A DNA stretch of 64,000 bases from Salinimonas profundi (GTDB taxonomy: Bacteria > Pseudomonadota > Gammaproteobacteria > Enterobacterales > Alteromonadaceae). The DNA lies in NCBI RefSeq assembly GCF_014750655.1, contig NZ_JABBXD010000009.1:62001-126000 (forward strand), in the 5' to 3' direction. Positions 47,465 through 57,897 of the stretch are shown here, one piece after another. Both the position numbers and the translations under genes were made by a program. Positions within the stretch are counted from its first letter, which is position 1, and every line of letters starts with the position of its first letter. Under the pieces are notes generated by a model. That model worked only from the letters and a program-made list of their open reading frames with translations. It was not told the DNA's origin and did no database searches.

Positions 47465-48322
47465 CTAGCCGTTGTACAGCGTACGTATCCATTTTTCTTC
47501 ATTAATGAAGCCCCAGCTCCATGATGAAAACTCATCCCCCAGACCGACCTCAATAATCTCATCAACCGTCAGGCCATCTTCTTTGTGTTTGTTAACGATT
47601 TCCAGCGTACGTTCAATCATCGTCAAAAACGCTTCATAATCCGCCTTATTCGCAAGCGGACCATGTCCGGGGATAATGACTGTGTCTTCATCAATTTTCT
47701 CCAGCAGGGACTTTACTGACGAAATATAGCCGTCTACCGAGCCACCGGATTTCAAGTCAATGAAAGGAAACCGTTCATTAAAAAATAAATCACCTGTATG
47801 AAGTACATCTGGTTCTTCAAACCAAATGACAGAATCACCATCAGTATGCCCGTTTTCCAGGTGCCAGATGTGAAGGGTCTCATTGTTGAAGTGAATCTTT
47901 ATGCCATCCTGGTAGGTGATCACAGGCAATGCAGCCTGTTCTGACTTATCATCCTTCGCCAGTCGCACCCGGACATTTTCGTGTGCCAGGATGGTACTTT
48001 GTTTGTTGGAATGAAACCACGCGTTGGCGCCAGTGTGATCCCCATGAAAGTGAGTATTAACAATGAACTGCGGTTTATCAGAGCCGAGCTTACCCAACGC
48101 CGCGGTGATTTTTTCTGCTAGGGGTTCGAACTGATCATCAATGATTAACACACCATCATCGCCGGCAGAAACACCAATATTGCCCCCCTGCCCTGTGAGC
48201 ATGTGTACGGAGCCTTTCAACGCTTTGGTTTGGATAGTTACATCGGCGAACCGGTCCTGAGCGATAGCCAGTCCACTGACAGAAAGTGTGGCGGCACATA
48301 TCGCTGTTGCTAATTTATTCAT
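47465..48322 (-). CDS. Exported metallo-beta-lactamase-fold hydrolase
   Basis: Periplasmic MBL-fold enzyme of 285 residues. The signal peptide ends at GLAIAQ. The metal motif is NTHFHGDHTGANAWF, followed by LENGHTDGDSVIWF and IIPGHGPLANKADY, giving a full set of zinc ligands. It is not a recognisable antibiotic-degrading subclass; class B-like general hydrolase activity is likely. Same strand as the preceding MBL gene, 36 bases apart, but the two are different subfamilies. Confidence 0.87.
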   Translation of the reverse strand: MNKLATAICAATLSVSGLAIAQDRFADVTIQTKALKGSVHMLTGQGGNIGVSAGDDGVLIIDDQFEPLAEKITAALGKLGSDKPQFIVNTHFHGDHTGANAWFHSNKQSTILAHENVRVRLAKDDKSEQAALPVITYQDGIKIHFNNETLHIWHLENGHTDGDSVIWFEEPDVLHTGDLFFNERFPFIDLKSGGSVDGYISSVKSLLEKIDEDTVIIPGHGPLANKADYEAFLTMIERTLEIVNKHKEDGLTVDEIIEVGLGDEFSSWSWGFINEEKWIRTLYNG

Positions 48323-48572
48323 GGTTCTGGCTACTCTGTTCAGTGAAATCTAGTAACCTTTATGTGCAGAAACTTTGAACAGATCAGTTTGTTATACCAA
48401 TCGTCAACACAGATTTGCGTGCCTGGCGCAAACACAGTGCGGCGTTTGACAGTTCAGCTCATCAGCGTATTGATTAGAGAAAAGCCGACACTATAGCGCG
48501 CTTCTTTATCATCCTGTCTTTTTAGCCGTACGCCTTCGTTCCGTGTCGCTTATGCAGCATTCCAAATGGGTA

Positions 48573-48803
48573 TCAGCTTTCCTCTAGCGGCTTTACGTAA
48601 GAAAAGCGCGGCATGCGCTCACCATTTACTTCAACGGTCTCACAGAACATGCTCAGCGGTCTTACCCAGAGTGACTTCTCTCCATATTCAGGACGATAGA
48701 CAACATACAGGCTTTCGTCTTCAGAATGGCGGGCGACCTCATAAACGCGATAGTATTGCCCTTTATAGTGCAGGTAAATTCCAGGTTTTATCGTTGGTTC
48801 CAT
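48573..48803 (-). CDS. DUF1653 family protein
   Basis: 76-residue protein matching DUF1653: KPGIYLHYKGQYYRVYEVAR, SLYVVYRPEYGEKSLWVRPL and the MFCETVEVNG block. Function unknown. The ATG follows the dinB stop directly (TAAATG), so it is translated from the same transcript and may be part of the SOS-controlled unit. Confidence 0.9.
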   Translation of the reverse strand: MEPTIKPGIYLHYKGQYYRVYEVARHSEDESLYVVYRPEYGEKSLWVRPLSMFCETVEVNGERMPRFSYVKPLEES

Positions 48804-49880
48804 TTATTCATCCAGTGGTAATATCAATTGCTCGACGGGGGTTGCCTCTGCAAGTCCGATATGCAGGCCAACCAGTCTGATGCCTCTGTTACCGGCGCGT
48901 TGATAAGCCTGCTGAAGCAAGTCGTCAAAAAATGTCTCATCCAGCTTATGATGCCGGTTTTCTACAGTAGTAAGCTGAAAGTCGCTGAACTTTAGTTTCA
49001 CGCCCTGTGTGCGGATACGAATAGGATTGCCCCTGGTATGCTTCGCTTCATGGTTTTTCACCCGTTCGTGAAGCTTTTCCAAAAGCCTGGGCAACATTTC
49101 TCTGCATTCCTCCAGCGTATGAATATCTTCATGCAACGTACGCTCCACTCCGATAGACTTGCGCTTCCGGGTCACATTCACGGGACGTTCATCCACGCCG
49201 TGCGCACGATCCCACAACACAGAGCCGAATTTACCCAGCTCTTTTTGGATGCGTTCAAACGGATACTTTCGTACATCCTCACAGGTGCTCAGTCCCATTC
49301 GATGTAACTTTTGCAGGGTGACCTTGCCTACGCCCGGAATTTTCCCTAATGGCATCGTCTTAACAAAGTCATCAAGCTTATCCGGTGTGATCACACAGAT
49401 ACCATCAGGCTTATTCTCGTCGCTGGCCACCTTTGCCACAAACTTGCATGAAGCTACCCCTGCTGACGCGGTCAGGCCTAACTCATTATGTATTCGTTTA
49501 CGAATCGTTTCGGCAATCAGCGTAGCGCTGCCATTGCAGTGGGCAGACCCGGAAACGTCAAGATACGCTTCGTCTAAAGAAAGGGGCTCTATCAAATCGG
49601 TATAATCAGAGAAGATAGCGCGTATTCGTTGGGATTCCTGCACATACACGTCCATTCTTCCCTTTACCAAAACCAAATCGGGGCACAAACGCATGGCGTA
49701 AGCGGTAGCCATAGCAGAGCGCACACCATACTTGCGTGCAGGATAGTTACAGGTGGAAATCACTCCACGACGATCAGAACTGCCGCCTATTGCGATAGGC
49801 ACATTGCGAAGCGCCGGATTATCCCGCATCTCAACGGCGGCATAGAAACAGTCCATGTCGACATGAATGATTTTACGCAA
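48804..49880 (-). CDS. dinB: DNA polymerase IV
   Basis: Error-prone Y-family translesion polymerase of 358 residues. The start is TTG at 49880, which gives RKIIHVDMDCFYAAVEMRD exactly as in E. coli DinB. Catalytic acidic residues are in VDMDCF and SLDEAYLDVS; the helix-hairpin-helix PGVGKVTLQKLHRMG is present. A LexA box lies 15 bases upstream of the start, so it is SOS-regulated. Confidence 0.96.
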   Translation of the reverse strand: MRKIIHVDMDCFYAAVEMRDNPALRNVPIAIGGSSDRRGVISTCNYPARKYGVRSAMATAYAMRLCPDLVLVKGRMDVYVQESQRIRAIFSDYTDLIEPLSLDEAYLDVSGSAHCNGSATLIAETIRKRIHNELGLTASAGVASCKFVAKVASDENKPDGICVITPDKLDDFVKTMPLGKIPGVGKVTLQKLHRMGLSTCEDVRKYPFERIQKELGKFGSVLWDRAHGVDERPVNVTRKRKSIGVERTLHEDIHTLEECREMLPRLLEKLHERVKNHEAKHTRGNPIRIRTQGVKLKFSDFQLTTVENRHHKLDETFFDDLLQQAYQRAGNRGIRLVGLHIGLAEATPVEQLILPLDE

Positions 49881-49894
49881 TTGGGCATACCAAC

Positions 49895-49910
49895 CTGTAT
49901 GAATAGACAG
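49895..49910 (-). promoter_or_regulatory. LexA (SOS) box upstream of dinB
   Basis: CTG, ten bases, CAG: on the minus strand the site reads CTGTCTATTCATACAG, a close match to the gammaproteobacterial CTG-N10-CAG consensus. A TACAAT just upstream on the same strand could be the -10, placing the operator over the transcription start. Confidence 0.88.
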
Positions 49911-50011
49911 GTATTGTACAATGGCTGATGCGGGTTTGCATCCTTCGTCAGATTAAATATTGATTTGAAGACAGGCATGCGCAATTGCTTTTGCGAAGCG
50001 ACTAGGCTGAA

Positions 50012-50515
50012 TCAGCGTCCGCCAAACTCAGGATTAGCGATCATTTCAAGCTCGACAATCCGGGCATACTGCTTAAGACGCTTTATCTGCGCTTCCGAAT
50101 AGTGTTTTACCTCATCATGTATAAGGCAAAATGTCCCGATTTCATAGCCATCCGGCGAGTGCAGAATCATTCCTGCATACGAGCGGATAAAAGGCTCTCC
50201 CCTGACCAGCTTATTATTTTTAAACCGAAAGTCTGCATGAGTATCAGGGACAATTAGATATTCTTCTTCTGCAATAGCATAAGTACAAAATGACACATTA
50301 CGAGGCGTTTCATTGACAGTAAGCCCCTGACGCGACTTAAACCATTGACGATCTTCTGCTACCAGGCTAATTAAACAGGTTTTGCACGCAAACTCTTGCT
50401 GTGCCTGATGTGTTATCACGTCAAAACGGGCTTCTGGAGGGGTATCCAGAATATTTAGCTTTCGTAACGCCTCAATGCGTTCAGCCTCGTTACTCATTTG
50501 CGGAATATCAGACAT
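50012..50515 (-). CDS. GAF-domain protein
   Basis: 167 residues forming a single GAF sensor domain: EARFDVITHQAQQEFACK, LISLVAEDRQWFKSR, and the VSFCTYAI and IGTFCLIHD blocks. No output domain is attached, so it may act through another protein or be a stand-alone ligand sensor. Ligand unknown. It precedes dinB on the same strand but is separated by the LexA-controlled promoter. Confidence 0.88.
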   Translation of the reverse strand: MSDIPQMSNEAERIEALRKLNILDTPPEARFDVITHQAQQEFACKTCLISLVAEDRQWFKSRQGLTVNETPRNVSFCTYAIAEEEYLIVPDTHADFRFKNNKLVRGEPFIRSYAGMILHSPDGYEIGTFCLIHDEVKHYSEAQIKRLKQYARIVELEMIANPEFGGR

Positions 50516-50711
50516 GTGTCCACTCTATTAAAAATGAAACCTGATGGAATTAGCATATACGTAACGTGAATAAAAAAGTGTTCACGTCATACACAGCTGC
50601 GCGCATTTCGTAAAGCCGCTAACGCTAGCATGCCGAAAATCAAACTTTAAATCTAAGATGGATAATGATTGTGACACAGGACAGATGCGCTGAAAATAGC
50701 TTGCAGAAATG

Positions 50712-50738
50712 AAAACAGCGGGTCACCCCGCCGTTTTG
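50712..50738 (-). terminator. Terminator-like hairpin after nqrM
   Basis: AAAAC-A-GCGGG (50712-50722), loop TCAC, CCCGC-C-GTTTT (50727-50737). On the minus strand it lies just after the nqrM stop and is followed by a short T-rich stretch. Confidence 0.7.
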
Positions 50739-50740
50739 TT

Positions 50741-50974
50741 TTAAAGAATTTGATTATCTTTCCATTCCTTGAGCTTTCTCTCTCTGGCTTCCTGCTTTTC
50801 CTGTCGCGCTTTTTTGCGGTCACAGGGTTCAGGGCAATCGCACGCTTTTTCGATACCCAGTGCGCCAAGCCCACCGCAACTACCTGAAATCGTTTTTTTC
50901 TGAACCAGATAGCCTACCGCCATGGCAAGCACCATCGCCAGGAAAAAAACAAAAGCTAAAATGAAGGTACTCAT
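50741..50974 (-). CDS. nqrM: Na+-NQR maturation protein NqrM
   Basis: Small membrane protein needed for assembly of the Na+-translocating NADH:quinone reductase, presumed to deliver iron for the intramembrane Fe site between NqrD and NqrE. One TM helix (FILAFVFFLAMVLAMAVGYL) is followed by the four conserved cysteines in SCGGLGALGIEKACDCPEPC and a basic tail. It follows apbE by 21 bases. Confidence 0.95.
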   Translation of the reverse strand: MSTFILAFVFFLAMVLAMAVGYLVQKKTISGSCGGLGALGIEKACDCPEPCDRKKARQEKQEARERKLKEWKDNQIL

Positions 50975-50995
50975 GAATACACCTTTTACCTGATA

Positions 50996-52024
50996 TTAAT
51001 TTCGTATATCGACCACCTGCTCAAAGGCAGGTGATACAAACTCTTCGAATCCATCGTCTGTTTTTCTTATCAACAGCACGGCCAAGTCCTCTTTCTCAGA
51101 AAGCGTTTTGGCTTCATCCCACCCCATTACGATAAGGGCAGTAGCAAGGCCATCTGCTGTCATCGAGGAAGGTGATACCACTGTCACCGCCACGAGATTA
51201 TGCGTTATCGGTTTGCCTGTTCGCGGATCGATAAGATGAGAATACCGTTTTCCGTTCTGCTCATAGTAGTTACGATAATCCCCCGAGGTGGCAATGGCGT
51301 TCTCACCTACTGACAGAATTTTTTGCACTGCGCGCTCTGACGTAACAGGCTTTTCTATAGCAACCAGCCATTCATCACCATTGCCGCGATGTCCTCTTAA
51401 CCGCATCTCACCACCAATCTCGACCAGAAAATTAGTGATTTTCTGCTGCTCCAGCAGCTCAGCCACCTGGTCAACCCCGTAGCCCTTTGCAATGGTTGAT
51501 AAGTCGACATAAACCATAGGATGAGATTTAACGAGTGCGTTGTCTGTTGTGCTTATTTTATCAAGACCGACATACTCTCGTACATCGTTTATTTGTTGTT
51601 CAGTTGGAACGGTTTCAGGGCGCTTATTGGGTCCGAAGCCCCACAAATTGACCAGTGGCCCCACCGTAATATCCAGTACTCCATGACTCATTTCGCCTAA
51701 ACGCAATGCTTCGTTGACCACGGTTAATGTTTCCGCCGAGACCGGATAAGGCTTGGTATAACGATTCTGATTAAATCGCGAAAGCTCTGAGCCCGTGTCG
51801 TAGGTAGACATCAATGCGTTTATTTCATTCAGTCTTTCATCGATTTTTTTCTTAAGGTCCTGTTGTGGCTCGCCTCCTTTTGGTACCACGTACTTAACAT
51901 TGTAAGTCGTCCCCATGGTTTCACCCTGCAAATGGACAACAGGCATCTTGTCGTCACTACAGGCGCTGAGCATGATGCTGACAGATACCAACATCGCCAA
52001 ATACACTGATTTTAACACTACCAC
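50996..52024 (-). CDS. apbE: FAD:protein FMN transferase ApbE, lipoprotein
   Basis: Attaches FMN by phosphoester bonds to threonines in NqrB and NqrC. The signal peptide has lipobox LSAC (about residues 18-21). Family motifs: GETMGTTYNVKYV, the Mg/FAD region VDLSTIAKGYGVDQ, and TSGDYRNYYEQNGKRYSHLI. Length 342. It lies behind nqrF across a terminator hairpin, and its two substrate proteins are encoded in the same locus. Confidence 0.95.
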   Translation of the reverse strand: MVVLKSVYLAMLVSVSIMLSACSDDKMPVVHLQGETMGTTYNVKYVVPKGGEPQQDLKKKIDERLNEINALMSTYDTGSELSRFNQNRYTKPYPVSAETLTVVNEALRLGEMSHGVLDITVGPLVNLWGFGPNKRPETVPTEQQINDVREYVGLDKISTTDNALVKSHPMVYVDLSTIAKGYGVDQVAELLEQQKITNFLVEIGGEMRLRGHRGNGDEWLVAIEKPVTSERAVQKILSVGENAIATSGDYRNYYEQNGKRYSHLIDPRTGKPITHNLVAVTVVSPSSMTADGLATALIVMGWDEAKTLSEKEDLAVLLIRKTDDGFEEFVSPAFEQVVDIRN

Positions 52025-52038
52025 TTCCTTACATAAAA

Positions 52039-52060
52039 AAAGGGGCGTCGCCGCCCCTTT
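52039..52060 (-). terminator. Hairpin between nqrF and apbE
   Basis: AAAGGGGCG (52039-52047), loop TCGC, CGCCCCTTT (52052-52060). On the minus strand a run of T follows (complement of the A run at 52034-52041). It is placed to end or reduce nqrABCDEF transcription before apbE-nqrM. Confidence 0.88.
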
Positions 52061-52079
52061 ATTATTCTGTTAATTTGAT

Positions 52080-53309
52080 TTAGCCACCGAAGTCATCAAG
52101 CATGATATTGTCATCCTCAACACCCAGGTCTTTAAGCATATTGATTACTGCAGCGTTCATCATAGGTGGTCCACACATGTAGAACTCACAATCTTCAGGC
52201 GCCGGATGGTCCTTCAGGTAGTTCTCAAGTAACACTTGGTGGATAAAGCCGGTATACCCTTCCCAGTTATCTTCCGGTTGCGGATCAGACAAGGCCACAT
52301 GCCATTCAAAGTTGTCATTTTCTTCCGCCAGTTCGTCGAAATCTTCTGTGTAGAACATTTCACGAAGTGAACGTGCACCGTACCAAAAAGAGATCTTACG
52401 ATCTGTTTTAATGCGGCGAAGCTGGTCAAAAATGTGTGAACGCATGGGTGCCATACCAGCACCACCACCCACAAAAATCATTTCGTTATCTGTTTCCTTG
52501 GCGAAGAATTCACCGAACGGACCAGAGATTGTGGCTTTATCACCCTCTTTCAGGCTCCAGATGTACGAAGACATCTTACCGGCTGGCAAGCTCAGGTTAT
52601 TAGGCGGCGGCGTAGCGATACGCACGTTAAGCATAATAATCCCTTCTTCCTCTGGGTAGTTAGCCATTGAGTAGGCACGAATGACTTCTTCATCAACTTT
52701 GGATTCGATATCAAAGAAGCCAAAACGTTCCCAGTCGCCATGATATTCATCTGGAATATCATAGTCTTTATATTTAACGTGATGCGGTGGCGCCTCAATC
52801 TGAATATAACCACCGGCGCGGAACGGAACGCTCTCGCCGTTAGGAATTTTCAGTTTAAGTTCTTTGATGAAGGTAGCCTGGTTTTCATTCGAGATAACCT
52901 CACAGTCCCACTTCTTAATACCAAACACTTCTTCAGGTAGCTCTATCTCCATGTCCTGCTTAACAGCAACCTGGCACGACAAACGACAACCTTCACGCGC
53001 TTCACGCTTAGTGATGTGATCAAGTTCAGTAGGCAGAATCTCACCACCACCTGACTTAATATCTACACGACACTGGCCACATGAGCCACCACCGCCACAG
53101 GCAGATGATACGAAAATACCCGCTTCAGCAAGCGCACCCAGCAGTTTACCACCTGGCTGCGTTGTTATTGCTTTGTCAGGATCATCGTTGATCAGAATTT
53201 GAACATCACCCGTGGGTACCAATTTAGATTTGGCAAACATGATGATGAATACCAGCGCCAGTACGATGACAATAAACATGCCGACGCCAAGGAATACTTC
53301 AACACTCAT
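52080..53309 (-). CDS. nqrF: Na+-NQR subunit F (NADH-binding, 2Fe-2S, FAD)
   Basis: Electron-entry subunit. N-terminal TM anchor, then a ferredoxin domain with the cysteines in [12 protein letters not shown] and GCRLSC, then FAD ([13 protein letters not shown]) and NADH-binding ([14 protein letters not shown]) regions, ending [16 protein letters not shown]. Length 409 residues. Nineteen bases separate it from nqrE. Confidence 0.98.
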   Translation of the reverse strand: MSVEVFLGVGMFIVIVLALVFIIMFAKSKLVPTGDVQILINDDPDKAITTQPGGKLLGALAEAGIFVSSACGGGGSCGQCRVDIKSGGGEILPTELDHITKREAREGCRLSCQVAVKQDMEIELPEEVFGIKKWDCEVISNENQATFIKELKLKIPNGESVPFRAGGYIQIEAPPHHVKYKDYDIPDEYHGDWERFGFFDIESKVDEEVIRAYSMANYPEEEGIIMLNVRIATPPPNNLSLPAGKMSSYIWSLKEGDKATISGPFGEFFAKETDNEMIFVGGGAGMAPMRSHIFDQLRRIKTDRKISFWYGARSLREMFYTEDFDELAEENDNFEWHVALSDPQPEDNWEGYTGFIHQVLLENYLKDHPAPEDCEFYMCGPPMMNAAVINMLKDLGVEDDNIMLDDFGG

Positions 53310-53328
53310 TTCTATGCTCCTTAGCTAA

Positions 53329-53937
53329 TTACAGCGCGATGCCGGTGAACGACTGGAAACCCAGTGCCATCAAACCCGCGATCATAAATACAGAACCCAA
53401 GCCGCGCACACCATCAGGCATGTCAGCGTATTTAAGCTTCTCACGAACCGCCGCCAACAATACGATAGCAAGTGCCCAGCCTATTCCGGAGCCAACGCCA
53501 TATACAATACTTTCACCGAAGTTGTATTCACGCTGAACGGCAAATGCAACACCACCGAAGATTGCACAGTTAACTGTTATCAGCGGCAGAAAGATACCAA
53601 GCGCGTTATACAGCGCAGGGAAAAACTTATCCAGACTCATTTCCAGAATCTGTACCAGCGCGGCGATAACACCGATAAATGTCAGGAAGTTAAGGAAGCT
53701 CAAATCAGCATCCGGAAAACCTGCCCATGCCAACGCGCCAGGCGCAAGTACATTAACGTAAATGACCTGGTTAACAGGTACAGATATACCTAACACTACG
53801 ATAACCGCTGCACCCAGGCCCATCGCCGTTTTAATTTTTTTAGAAACAGCCAGGAAGGTACACATCCCCAGAAACAGGGAAAGCGCCATGTTTTCAATAA
53901 AAATTGAGCGAACAAATAGAGAAATATAATGTTCCAC
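53329..53937 (-). CDS. nqrE: Na+-NQR subunit E
   Basis: Inner-membrane subunit, 202 residues, about six TM segments. The start [19 protein letters not shown] and [13 protein letters not shown] carry the conserved half-channel cysteine that, with NqrD, binds the intramembrane Fe. [10 protein letters not shown] is the second cysteine region. Confidence 0.98.
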   Translation of the reverse strand: MEHYISLFVRSIFIENMALSLFLGMCTFLAVSKKIKTAMGLGAAVIVVLGISVPVNQVIYVNVLAPGALAWAGFPDADLSFLNFLTFIGVIAALVQILEMSLDKFFPALYNALGIFLPLITVNCAIFGGVAFAVQREYNFGESIVYGVGSGIGWALAIVLLAAVREKLKYADMPDGVRGLGSVFMIAGLMALGFQSFTGIAL

Positions 53938-53940
53938 GTC

Positions 53941-54573
53941 TTACTCCTTAGGCTCTACTTGCTCTGGACGGATAGTACGAATTAACCACACCATACCGCC
54001 AATCAGGAAGAATGAACTAAACGGCAGAATCAACAGACCGTTACCCTGATACCAGCCACCGTTTTGTACGACTGGCAGAATTTCAAAACCTAAAATCGTA
54101 CCAAAACCAAACAGTTCTTTGATTACACCGATACAGATCAGGATGAAGGAGTAGCCAAGACCATTACCAATACCGTCAAGGAAGCTCAATAAAGGCGGGC
54201 TCTTCATCGCATAGGCTTCTGCACGTCCCATCACGATACAGTTCGTGATAATCAGTCCTACGAAGACCGATAGCTGCTTCGAAACCTCATAGGTATACGC
54301 ACGCAGAATCTGGTCAACAACGATAACCAGCGATGCAATAATCGTCATCTGGATAATGATTCGAACACTTGATGGAATCTGGTTACGAATCATCGAAATA
54401 AACAAGTTAGAGAAAGCCACAACGCTGGTAAGCGCCAGTGACATAACCAAAGCTGTTTCCAGCTTGGTCGTTATAGCCAGTGCTGAACAAATCCCCAATA
54501 CCTGTAAGGCAATCGGGTTGTTGTCCAGAATCGGTCCAAAGAGGACCTTTTTCATTTCTTTTGCGTCTGCCAC
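53941..54573 (-). CDS. nqrD: Na+-NQR subunit D
   Basis: Inner-membrane subunit homologous to NqrE, 210 residues. Conserved [19 protein letters not shown] and [16 protein letters not shown] blocks hold the two cysteines of its half of the Fe site. Three bases separate its stop from nqrE. Confidence 0.98.
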   Translation of the reverse strand: MADAKEMKKVLFGPILDNNPIALQVLGICSALAITTKLETALVMSLALTSVVAFSNLFISMIRNQIPSSVRIIIQMTIIASLVIVVDQILRAYTYEVSKQLSVFVGLIITNCIVMGRAEAYAMKSPPLLSFLDGIGNGLGYSFILICIGVIKELFGFGTILGFEILPVVQNGGWYQGNGLLILPFSSFFLIGGMVWLIRTIRPEQVEPKE

Positions 54574-54584
54574 GATAATACCCC

Positions 54585-55358
54585 TTATGACCGCCAGGCT
54601 TGGTTTTTCAGAAACTCACCAAAGCCCTGCTTACCAGCCCAATAACGAATTGTATTTTCAACACCGTTACTGGTCAGAGTCGCACCAGATAACGCGTCAA
54701 TTTCGTATGGGTCGCTTGGGTTAGCACCTTTAGTAACATCAATGGCTACGTCGCCATCTTTATACAGTTTTTTACCGTCCCACTTTTCCTGCCAGTTCGG
54801 GTTTTGCACTTCGCCACCCAGTCCTGGTGTTTCAGCTTGCTGGTAATAAATCAGTTCTCTGATTGTTTCGCCATCTGCATCAACCGCTAAAAAGCCATAC
54901 ATCAGGTCCCACAGTCCACTGCCATGAACAGGCATAATGATGCGGGTAACGGTATCGCTTTCGTCTTTAACCAGCCAAACGCTGGCGACGTTTGCACGGC
55001 GCTGAAAGCCAACATTGCTGTTTTCGACTTTCTTGCTCATTTCAGTTTGTTTGGCCGCTTTGTACATATCGTACTCTGCACCATCACCGCCTGGCTTATT
55101 GGTGAACTCGCCTGAATCCAAATCAACATAACGGCGCTCTACCTTTTCTTCATAGGTTGAACGTATAACATCGCTGCTCATGCCTGCTTCATACAGACCT
55201 GCCGCAGTAAGAATGTTGGTTTGCTTATCCAGTTCTTTATTTGCTTGCTGAATCTGACGCAGGCCTACTGCCGCGCCGGATACAACAACTGAACATACCA
55301 GACAGACGGCGACAACAACGCCAACCGTCTTTCCAAAAGAGTCTTTCTTAGCTGACAC
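54585..55358 (-). CDS. nqrC: Na+-NQR subunit C (covalent FMN)
   Basis: Start GTG at 55358 has GGAGG seven bases upstream and lies inside the end of nqrB (11-base overlap). One TM helix ([20 protein letters not shown]) precedes a periplasmic domain. The FMN attachment motif SGAT is in [13 protein letters not shown] near the C-terminus; ApbE, encoded downstream, makes this bond. About 257 residues. Confidence 0.97.
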   Translation of the reverse strand: MSAKKDSFGKTVGVVVAVCLVCSVVVSGAAVGLRQIQQANKELDKQTNILTAAGLYEAGMSSDVIRSTYEEKVERRYVDLDSGEFTNKPGGDGAEYDMYKAAKQTEMSKKVENSNVGFQRRANVASVWLVKDESDTVTRIIMPVHGSGLWDLMYGFLAVDADGETIRELIYYQQAETPGLGGEVQNPNWQEKWDGKKLYKDGDVAIDVTKGANPSDPYEIDALSGATLTSNGVENTIRYWAGKQGFGEFLKNQAWRS

Positions 55359-56553
55359 GAGCAACCCTCCGCTTGATATTGCTTTGTGCGACAAAGTAGT
55401 CGAACAGTGGCGCCCACAGGTTAGCAAACAGAATTGCCAACATTACACCTTCCGGGAAGGCTGGGTTCAGCACACGAATCAAAACTGTCATAAATCCAAT
55501 GAAGATACCGAACGCCCACTTACCGGTATTAGTAAATGCGGCAGAAACAGGGTCGGTAGCCATGAAGAACATCGCAAACGCAAGTCCGCCGATAACAAAG
55601 TGATAATGCGCAGGCATTGCGAACATTGCGTTAGTGTCACTGCCGATCATGTTAAGTAACGTTGCAAAGAAGGCAACACCAATCGCCACACCTGAGACAA
55701 TTCTCCAGCTAGCAATTCGCATGTACAGAATGAACAGACCACCAATCAGAATAGCCAGTGTCGACACCTCACCCGCTGATCCAGGAATCGCGCCGAAGAA
55801 TGAATCCCACCATAGCTCCATGTTGGTGTAATCCATCTCACCAGATGCTGCTTTACTTAACCAGGTCGCGCCAGAATAACCATCAGCTGCAACCCAAACC
55901 TGATCACCCGAAATCTGTGCAGGATAGGCAAAGTACAAGAACGCGCGGCCTGACAGCGCCGGGTTCAGGAAGTTACGTCCGGTTCCGCCAAAGACTTCTT
56001 TAGCGATAACCACACCAAAGGTAATGCCTAATGCAACCTGCCAAAGCGGGATGGTTGCAGGCAGCGTCAGTGCGAAAAGTACAGACGTTACGAAGAAGCC
56101 TTCGTTTACTTCGTGCTTACGCACGGAGGCAAACAAGACTTCCCAGAAACCACCGACGATAAACGTCGTGGCATAAATAGGTAGCCAGAAGCAGGCACCG
56201 TAGAACATCATTGTGCCCCACCCTGCGTCTGCGCCGAACTCACCACCTAACGCAGTGAACAGAGCAGCCTGCCAGGAATCTGGCAGTGTACCGGCACCAG
56301 CAGCAATGGCTTCAGAAGCCTGAAAACCGATGTTGTACATGCCGTAAAACATGGCCGGGAATGTCGCCATCCACACCATAATCATAATACGCTTCAGGTC
56401 GATACTGTCGCGAACATGGGTGCTGGCTTTATTTACTTTACCTGGCGTATAAAAAATGGTCGCTGCAGCTTCATAAAGCGCATACCATTTTTCATGTTTT
56501 CCACCCGGCTCAAAGTTCGGTTCGATTTTTTCTAAATACGCTTTCAAACCCAT
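55348..56553 (-). CDS. nqrB: Na+-NQR subunit B (covalent FMN, riboflavin)
   Basis: Largest membrane subunit, 401 residues with about ten TM helices. The FMN-carrying threonine is in GYSGATWLS. It starts three bases after the nqrA stop and overlaps nqrC. Conserved blocks [20 protein letters not shown] and [14 protein letters not shown] are present. Confidence 0.98.
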   Translation of the reverse strand: MGLKAYLEKIEPNFEPGGKHEKWYALYEAAATIFYTPGKVNKASTHVRDSIDLKRIMIMVWMATFPAMFYGMYNIGFQASEAIAAGAGTLPDSWQAALFTALGGEFGADAGWGTMMFYGACFWLPIYATTFIVGGFWEVLFASVRKHEVNEGFFVTSVLFALTLPATIPLWQVALGITFGVVIAKEVFGGTGRNFLNPALSGRAFLYFAYPAQISGDQVWVAADGYSGATWLSKAASGEMDYTNMELWWDSFFGAIPGSAGEVSTLAILIGGLFILYMRIASWRIVSGVAIGVAFFATLLNMIGSDTNAMFAMPAHYHFVIGGLAFAMFFMATDPVSAAFTNTGKWAFGIFIGFMTVLIRVLNPAFPEGVMLAILFANLWAPLFDYFVAQSNIKRRVARVS

Positions 56554-56556
56554 GAC

Positions 56557-57897
56557 TTAACCCTCTTTCTCAATAGTGGTCAATACATTGCGCAGAATCG
56601 GACCGTAATTGTATTTGCCGGGGCATACGTACGTACACAGCGCCAAATCTTCTTCATCCAACTCAAGGCAACCTAACGTCTGAGCACTGTCTGTATCACC
56701 TGAAATCAGGTCCCTTAGCAATAGCGTAGGAATGATATCCAGAGGCATAACGCGTTCATAGTTACCAATTGGAACCATAGACCGCTCGGAACCATTGGTT
56801 GTTGTTGTCATATCAAATTTTTTGCTACCGCTGAGGTGGCCAAGATAAGCCCGGGTAACGGAGTGCTTGTCTGAGCCTGGCGTAATCCAGCCAAACAGCT
56901 TTTTCTCACGCCCTTCTTTAAGCGCGCACACTTGTGTGTGGAAGCGGCCAAGAAACGCATGAACGCCCTGAGCAGTAGTACCATTAAGCACTGAGCCGGA
57001 AATAACACGAACCTCGCCGCCGTCAATTTCATTAGCGGTTAGCTCATCAATGTCAGCACCAATTAACGTGCGAACAAGACGTGGCTGTTTTGCTGCTGGT
57101 CCACCCAATGCGATTACACGGCGGTTATCCAGCTCACCGGTCGTTAGTAATGCACCAATGGCCATGACGTCCTGGTAATTGATGTGCCATACCGTTTTAG
57201 CATTACCCACAGCATCTAAATGATGGATATGGGTACCAGCAAGACCCGCCGGATGCGGTCCGCCAAACTCTTCAACGTCTACTTTGGCATTGCCAGTGGC
57301 AACACTTGCGCCAGGCGCTTTACACACAAACACTTTACCACCCGACAGGGCTGTCAGTGCGTTAAGACCATTGATGAAATCCTCTTCACGCTCTTTGATA
57401 ATTACTGCAGGGTCAGCAGCCAATGGACTGGTATCCATCGCAGTAACAAAGATTGAATGAGGCGTTGAATCTAAGGCAGGCGCCTTACTGAACGGACGGG
57501 TTCTGAACGCTGTCCACATCCCTGAATCTACCAGCACCTGCTGCAGATCTTCACGTGATGTATCGGCCAGTTTGTCAGCTGCAATTTTGGTAAAAGTAAC
57601 GGCTTCGTTACCCTCAACCTTGATCACAACAGACTGAAGAACACGTTTGGCACCGCGGTTTACTTCCACCACTTCACCGGCAGCAGGTGCAGTGAATTTC
57701 ACGCCAGTATTCTTTTTGTCTTCAAAAAGAAGCTGACCTTTCTTCACTTTATCACCCACCTGGATGTGCATGGTAGGACGCATGCCTACATATTCTTCGC
57801 CCAGAATGGCAACGCGCGTCGCAGAATTTCCATCGGAAATTTTCTGCTCAGGCGCCCCCTTTATCGGGAGGTCGAGACCTTTCTTGATTTTTATCAT
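56557..57897 (-). CDS. nqrA: Na+-NQR subunit A
   Basis: Cytoplasmic-side, quinone-interacting subunit and first gene of the operon. ATG 57897 gives [13 protein letters not shown], the usual NqrA start; an upstream ATG at 57936 would add 13 unrelated residues and has no better ribosome site. The 446-residue product has a biotinyl/barrel-like start ([20 protein letters not shown]) and the [13 protein letters not shown] block. A long structured leader precedes it. Confidence 0.97.
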   Translation of the reverse strand: MIKIKKGLDLPIKGAPEQKISDGNSATRVAILGEEYVGMRPTMHIQVGDKVKKGQLLFEDKKNTGVKFTAPAAGEVVEVNRGAKRVLQSVVIKVEGNEAVTFTKIAADKLADTSREDLQQVLVDSGMWTAFRTRPFSKAPALDSTPHSIFVTAMDTSPLAADPAVIIKEREEDFINGLNALTALSGGKVFVCKAPGASVATGNAKVDVEEFGGPHPAGLAGTHIHHLDAVGNAKTVWHINYQDVMAIGALLTTGELDNRRVIALGGPAAKQPRLVRTLIGADIDELTANEIDGGEVRVISGSVLNGTTAQGVHAFLGRFHTQVCALKEGREKKLFGWITPGSDKHSVTRAYLGHLSGSKKFDMTTTTNGSERSMVPIGNYERVMPLDIIPTLLLRDLISGDTDSAQTLGCLELDEEDLALCTYVCPGKYNYGPILRNVLTTIEKEG

